NCBI RefSeq assembly: GCF_001038505.1 | Contig: NZ_LDPY01000001.1 | Location: 3,100,001-3,164,000 of the forward strand | Direction of reading: 5' to 3' | DNA: 64,000 bases | Source: Puniceibacterium sp. IMCC21224 | Lineage (GTDB): Bacteria; Pseudomonadota; Alphaproteobacteria; Rhodobacterales; Rhodobacteraceae | Shown here: one piece after another, positions 58,213 to 64,000 of the stretch | How positions within the stretch are numbered: position 1 is the stretch's first letter | Layout: each line of letters begins with the position of its first letter | Made by a program: the position numbers and the translations under genes | The notes under the pieces: generated by a model | What the model was told of the DNA's origin: nothing | Databases searched by the model: none | The model's input: only the letters and a program-made list of their open reading frames with translations

Positions 58213-58985
58213 TCAGACCGACAGCGTGAAGAACATCCGCCGGAACGGGAATAAAACCGTGCCTCTGGGGCCCTTGGGGTAGGCCTTGCCTATCACCGCC
58301 TCGTAGGCCGCGATAAGGCGCAGTCGTTCATCCGGTTCCAGTGCATTCAGGATCGGGCGGGCAAACGTGGCCTCAACAAACCGGCGCACGGGGTGCCCTT
58401 CACCGTCAGGGGCAAGCTCTTGATAATATTCGGTATCCCACAGCGTCACTTGCCCCATCGCCGACAACATCCGGTGATACTCTGCCGCCAGCAACACATT
58501 GGGTCCGTGCGAATGATCAACCCGACCGGGGAAAAGCTCGTCCACAAGCTTGACCCACAGACGGTGCGACGGCGCGTTGTTCTGGTGCGGCAGTTGGATT
58601 GCAAGGACGCCCCCAGGCGCCAGCATCTGCACAAGTCGCGGAAACAGCGTCTGGTGATCAGGTACCCAATGCAGCGACGCGTTGGAAAAAATCAGCGCTG
58701 CGGGGCGCGTCGCCTGCCAGACCGTCAGATCCTCTTGGAGAAGTTCGTCGTAGACCCCTGTGCGCGCCGCGTGTTCCATCATCGCGGGGCTGGCATCAAC
58801 GCCGATCAGTCGACGCCGCAGCTGTCCAAGTGCCGGGCCCACGCTGCCGGTACCACAGCCGAGGTCGATAATATCGCCCTCGGGCAAGGGCCCCACGGCC
58901 CTCAGCAGGTCCAGCGCGGGGCGCAAACGCAAACCCCGGAACCTGTCGTAGGTCCCGGGGTTCCAATCCTGGTCCGAGGCCTGGC

Positions 58986-58989
<4 letters not shown>
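58213..58989 (-). CDS. tam: Trans-aconitate 2-methyltransferase-like SAM-dependent methyltransferase (Tam)
   Basis: 258 residues. The start [20 protein letters not shown] and [20 protein letters not shown] with the SAM-binding glycine loop match Tam. The next motifs are [14 protein letters not shown], then [20 protein letters not shown] and [20 protein letters not shown], as in E. coli Tam. It methylates trans-aconitate or a similar acid, which relieves aconitase inhibition. The gene is coupled to ftsH by an ATGA overlap, an unexpected partner, so expression is probably high. Substrate is inferred. Confidence 0.8.
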
Positions 58990-60902
<1,913 letters not shown>

Positions 60903-60980
60903 GGAAAATCTCCTAAAAATCCAGTGCGCGTCTCATAGCACACATCGTGTCGGTGTAACATAGACATCACGGCGTCCGGT

Positions 60981-62369
60981 TCAATGCGAAAGAAGGAAAG
61001 CGTGAAACCCTTCATTCTGTCGCCCCATCGGCCAGAGCGTTGTGGTCTGACCCGGCCCGACCGCCATCGCGTCGCAGGCGACCAGTCGATCACCATCCCA
61101 CACCGAGGGCAACGCACGCGCATAGCGGAACGCGGGGGTATTGCTGTTGTGCTCTTGGCATTGGCCCCAGCCGTCTTCGCCGAGGGACCGGATAGTCAAT
61201 CCTATAAAATCATTGTGAAAAAACTTCCAGCGCCTGTCCCAGAGCGTGCCATCCCCCACTACAGCGCGCTGCGCGGCCACGGCGCGAGGCTCGCGCGTCA
61301 CCCGGATTGCCGCGCCGTTCGCGCGGATTTCGCAGCCATGCAGGGTTCCGGCACCACCCGACTGAACCTTGTCCAACAGAGCCTCAAGCGCCTCTACTCT
61401 GGGACGATAAGAGTTGGTCGAGATATACTGAAGCGCCGCAGCCAACAGGCGCAGGCGAGTATCCGCCTCGACCTTGGCCAAGCCATCGCGATCCAGCTGC
61501 AAATCCCCCAGCGGCGTATTCCCAGCACAGACCGATGTGCCAATCTCGGTCCAAACCTGTGCGGCGCGGGCCCGCAACGCCGGGCGCGCACGTGCCAGCC
61601 GTGTCGCGGTGGCCGATAAAACCTCGGCACCCAGACCTTCGGCGTCGAGATTCTGCAACAACTGTCGCATTCGCACACGGTCATAACCCCGGTCGTCGTT
61701 CGACGGATCCTCGACCCAGCGCCCTTTGAGCGTTGTGAGATAGTGTCGCAATTCAGCGCGACGCATGTCCAGACAGGGGCGGATCACCTGGAACCCGTTA
61801 CGATTTTCGGCTCGCTCGGCTGGATATGCCCCGTCGGGTGGCATGTGCGTCTGGGTGACATCCTCAGGCAAAAGTTCCACACCCGATCCGGGTTCCGAAC
61901 CCACAAATCGCCGCGCCTGCATCGCCGACAACCCATCCACACCTGACCCGCGGCCAAGCCGCATCAAGAAGGTTTCGGCCAGGTCGTCCCGTGTGTGGGC
62001 CATCAGCACATGTGCGATCCCGTTCCGCCAGCGATCAATCAGATTCAGCCGCGCGCGGCGGGCAGCGTCCTGCACGTTCCCCTGCCCATCCCAGTGCCAG
62101 CGCAGCGTGGCGTGCGGCCAACCCAGTTCACCGCATTCAGCCGCGACCATCGCCGCCTCGGACGCGGCTTCGGGGCGCAAGCCGTGGTCCACCGTAACCA
62201 CCCACAGCCGGACTCCCCAGACGCGACTCCAATTATGCGCCAATGTCAGCATCGCCATGCTGTCGCCGCCTCCGGAAACCGCCAGTCCAATATCTGTGGG
62301 AAAGTCGGGGCCTAACAGGGATCCCATCGCCTCGGAAAATCGGTGATCGAGCGACGTTGCCCCCGTCAC
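60981..62369 (-). CDS. tilS: tRNA(Ile)-lysidine synthase TilS
   Basis: 462 residues. The PP-loop ATP site SGGGDSM is at residues 32-38 in IGLAVSGGGDSMAMLTLAHN. HGLRPEAASEAAMVAAECGE and MAHTRDDLAETFLMRLGRGS follow, with the catalytic aspartates. The C-terminal half (RARPALRARAAQVWTEIGTS onward) recognises tRNA. It converts cytidine 34 of tRNA-Ile2 to lysidine so that it reads AUA. The start overlaps the cpoB stop by 4 bases, consistent with the fixed order in Rhodobacterales. Confidence 0.95.
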   Translation of the reverse strand: MTGATSLDHRFSEAMGSLLGPDFPTDIGLAVSGGGDSMAMLTLAHNWSRVWGVRLWVVTVDHGLRPEAASEAAMVAAECGELGWPHATLRWHWDGQGNVQDAARRARLNLIDRWRNGIAHVLMAHTRDDLAETFLMRLGRGSGVDGLSAMQARRFVGSEPGSGVELLPEDVTQTHMPPDGAYPAERAENRNGFQVIRPCLDMRRAELRHYLTTLKGRWVEDPSNDDRGYDRVRMRQLLQNLDAEGLGAEVLSATATRLARARPALRARAAQVWTEIGTSVCAGNTPLGDLQLDRDGLAKVEADTRLRLLAAALQYISTNSYRPRVEALEALLDKVQSGGAGTLHGCEIRANGAAIRVTREPRAVAAQRAVVGDGTLWDRRWKFFHNDFIGLTIRSLGEDGWGQCQEHNSNTPAFRYARALPSVWDGDRLVACDAMAVGPGQTTTLWPMGRQNEGFHAFLLSH

Positions 62370-63187
62370 TGACAGCCCAGAGAGGTGCGCGCCTCGATAG
62401 CCTGGCCCGCAAATTCCGAGCCGGAGTAACGGTTGCCAACTTCGGACAGCATCACGCAGCCTTCGCTGACACTGCCCAGCGCGTTCAGCGCAAGGCCCAA
62501 GCGGAACAACGCCTCTGGCGCGACCGCTGCGTCGGGATAGTTGGAGTAGGTGTCAAGATAAGAGCGCGCCGCGCTGCGCGTGTCACCCAACCCTTCCTGG
62601 GCCTTGCCCTGCCCGATCAGCGCGCGAACCTCTAACGGTCCACCCGGATAGGTCTCGCGAAAGGTCGCAAAGAGCTCCGCGGCGGTGCGAAAGTCACTGT
62701 TGGCGAGCGCCTCCTGCGCCCGCCGAAAGTCGTCCTGCTCGCTCACGGCGAGCTGCGTTTGCGATTGCTCTGATCCCTGCGGAGCGGCAGGTGGTGGAGT
62801 CGCGGCGACCGGAGCCGATCCGCCGCCAATCCGCAGCGTGGTGCCAAGCGTACCAATGTCGCAGGTCGCCTCAAGCTCGCATAGCCGAAACTCAAGATCG
62901 CCGATGCGATTGGTGCCATCTTCGACCACCTGACCGATGCGGAATTCTATCTGCTCGGTATTGGACGTCAAACGTTGCAATTCCGCCTCGATTGCATTGA
63001 CCCGGTCTATGGTTCCGCCGCCAATGGTCATGCCGCTGGTGCCGGTTGTGCTTAGCTCAGTCCTGAGGCGCTGCAACTCAACCGTCAGAACCTGAAGATC
63101 CTGACGGATGTCCGCCAACGACTGGTCCTGAGCAGCAACCGGTGTCGCGACGAGCGCAAAGACAACAAGACCGATTTTGATCCGCAT
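62366..63187 (-). CDS. cpoB: Cell division coordinator CpoB (YbgF)
   Basis: 273 residues. The signal peptide (IGLVVFALVATPVAA) is cut before QDQSLADIRQDLQVLTVELQ, which begins a coiled-coil trimerisation helix with heptads. The linker is Pro/Ala-rich (APVAATPPPAAPQGSEQSQT). Three TPR-like repeats follow: FRRAQEALANSDFRTAAELF, ALIGQGKAQEGLGDTRSAAR and APEALFRLGLALNALGSVSE. CpoB links Tol-Pal constriction with peptidoglycan synthesis in the periplasm. It lies 26 bp downstream of pal and overlaps tilS. Confidence 0.93.
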   Translation of the reverse strand: MRIKIGLVVFALVATPVAAQDQSLADIRQDLQVLTVELQRLRTELSTTGTSGMTIGGGTIDRVNAIEAELQRLTSNTEQIEFRIGQVVEDGTNRIGDLEFRLCELEATCDIGTLGTTLRIGGGSAPVAATPPPAAPQGSEQSQTQLAVSEQDDFRRAQEALANSDFRTAAELFATFRETYPGGPLEVRALIGQGKAQEGLGDTRSAARSYLDTYSNYPDAAVAPEALFRLGLALNALGSVSEGCVMLSEVGNRYSGSEFAGQAIEARTSLGCQ

Positions 63188-63213
63188 TGCGTATCCCCTA
63201 TCTGCGCGCCCGA

Positions 63214-63744
63214 TCAGCCGACCAACCCGCCGGCAGAAATGATGGTCACGGCACGGCGATTCTTGGCATAACAGGCTTCTTCTGAGCAGATCTCGATCGG
63301 GCGCTCTTTGCCATAGCTCACAAATTTGAGTCGCGTCGAAGGAATGCCACGGGCGATAAGGTATTCCATCACCGCATTAGCCCGCCGGGCGCCCAGAGCG
63401 AGGTTGTATTCGCGCGTGCCCTGCTCATCAGCATGCCCTTCGATCACGGCAAGGTAGTCACTGTTGGTCATCAGCCACTGTGCCTGACCATCAAGCACAC
63501 GCTGCCCCTCAGAGCTGAGCGAGGATTGATCCACCGCGAAAAGCACCCGGTCACCGACCGTCTGCTGGAAATAGGCCGAAGAGGTCGGATCATTGGCACT
63601 GCCGGGAACAATCCCCCCATCTGCACCCAGTCCGGCGCCACCAGTGTCAGAGAAACTACCCTGATCGGCAAATCGGTCAGGATTGGTACAGGCCGATACG
63701 GCAAGGGCCGCGATCAGCATCATAGCCTTGGTTATATATGTCAT
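63214..63744 (-). CDS. pal: Peptidoglycan-associated lipoprotein Pal
   Basis: 176 residues. The signal peptide ends in a lipobox (LIAALAVSACTNPDR), so the Cys is lipid-modified. A Gly/Ser linker leads to the OmpA-like domain: RVLFAVDQSSLSSEGQRVLD, AVIEGHADEQGTREYNLALG and ARRANAVMEYLIARGIPSTR, with the Asp and Arg that bind the peptidoglycan diaminopimelate. Pal tethers the outer membrane to the wall and pairs with TolB, whose gene is just upstream. The C-terminal Cys pair (EICSEEACYAKNRRAVTIIS) is a family feature. Confidence 0.95.
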   Translation of the reverse strand: MTYITKAMMLIAALAVSACTNPDRFADQGSFSDTGGAGLGADGGIVPGSANDPTSSAYFQQTVGDRVLFAVDQSSLSSEGQRVLDGQAQWLMTNSDYLAVIEGHADEQGTREYNLALGARRANAVMEYLIARGIPSTRLKFVSYGKERPIEICSEEACYAKNRRAVTIISAGGLVG

Positions 63745-63833
63745 GGATCGCTTTCCGCTCGCTATTTTTTGGTCAGGTTAACACAGGCGCCGCGCCTTGC
63801 AAACGCAACGCGGCGGTGCTGCAGGCGCGGTGC

Positions 63834-63854
63834 AAGAATTTTGATAAAATTCTT
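63834..63854. promoter_or_regulatory. AT-rich inverted repeat between tolB and pal
   Basis: AAGAATTTT-GAT-AAAATTCTT is a perfect 9-bp dyad. A second, weaker dyad (ATTCTTAAGAAGAAT) lies 20-30 bases nearer tolB. The 165-bp spacer is AT-rich in an otherwise GC-rich region. It could attenuate read-through from tolB, hold a pal promoter, or stabilise the pal message. Confidence 0.4.
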
Positions 63855-63909
63855 AGCATATTGCCTGGTAACATTCTTAAGAAGAATTTTAGGTCCTTTC
63901 TAACGGGTG

Positions 63910-64000
63910 TCACTGCAAAGGCCCCCAGCTTGGATCAGAGGCCCCATCGGGGGTGCGCACCCGTTTGAGGTTGCGACCAGATATATCTACCGAATAAAGC
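63910..64000 (-). CDS. tolB: TolB, C-terminal end (gene continues beyond the right edge)
   Basis: The last 29 codons read LYSVDISGRNLKRVRTPDGA, then SDPSWGPLQ and stop, which is the standard C-terminus of TolB beta-propeller proteins (final blade, ending in SDPAWSPL-like). TolB is a periplasmic protein that binds Pal and colicins and couples them to TolA. Only the last 91 bases are in the window. The position upstream of pal confirms the call. Confidence 0.88.
   Translation of the reverse strand, partial: LYSVDISGRNLKRVRTPDGASDPSWGPLQ

Overview
The window looks like chromosome of a marine-type alphaproteobacterium of the Rhodobacteraceae (Roseobacter group). The main support is the right-hand end, where tolB (its last codons only), pal, cpoB/ybgF, tilS and ftsH lie in that order on the minus strand. 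The DUF3572/PleD pair, DUF983, DUF4153, RTX proteins, an MttB-family methyltransferase and the generally high GC content all fit this assignment. These are judgements from protein sequence as read by eye; no database search was run.

Layout. (1) 1-6602: an AT-richer island. It holds the 3' end of a cytosine-C5 DNA methyltransferase, converging on a response-regulator gene that is translationally coupled to a large protein with two GHKL ATPase domains. A ColE1-like mobilisation module follows (helix-turn-helix gene, mobC, relaxase, and two genes nested inside the relaxase gene). The island ends at a copy of the 3' part of a tRNA-Phe gene, which looks like an attachment-site scar. (2) 6603-13368: nested insertion sequences. 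An intact IS3-family element lies next to a truncated inverted copy of itself. That copy is interrupted by a second IS3-type element and by an IS1595-family transposon carrying four passenger genes. Fragments of IS110 and IS3 elements follow. (3) 13484-17009: two RTX calcium-binding proteins, one fused to a glycoside-hydrolase-like domain. (4) 17148-24672: a broken IS481 element, two further IS3-family elements, the remains of a copper-resistance-like periplasmic gene cluster with a Crp-type regulator, and a frameshifted, truncated integrase gene beside an intact tRNA-Gln.

(5) 24843 onwards is ordinary chromosome. It contains a BON-MscS channel, an H-NOX-like protein with an HNOBA-GGDEF cyclase, DUF4153, an MttB-family protein, a HAD phosphatase and DUF3572 opposite a PleD-type cyclase. 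Next come an EF-hand/ECF sigma/anti-sigma/metal-sensor group, a NUDIX hydrolase, an EamA exporter, a desaturase, modABC, an ABC exporter and a BON-LysM protein. An acyl-CoA synthetase precedes a catabolic block (enolase-superfamily enzyme, alcohol dehydrogenase, PcaB-like lyase, hydrolase, PcaD, threonine dehydratase-like enzyme, hydrolase, haloacid dehalogenase). FKBP, a Tam-like methyltransferase, and ftsH-tilS-cpoB-pal-tolB finish the window.

The best candidates for something new are the methyltransferase/response-regulator/double-GHKL locus at the left edge, the cargo of the IS1595 transposon, the glycosidase-RTX fusion, and the H-NOX-like protein that lacks the usual haem ligands.
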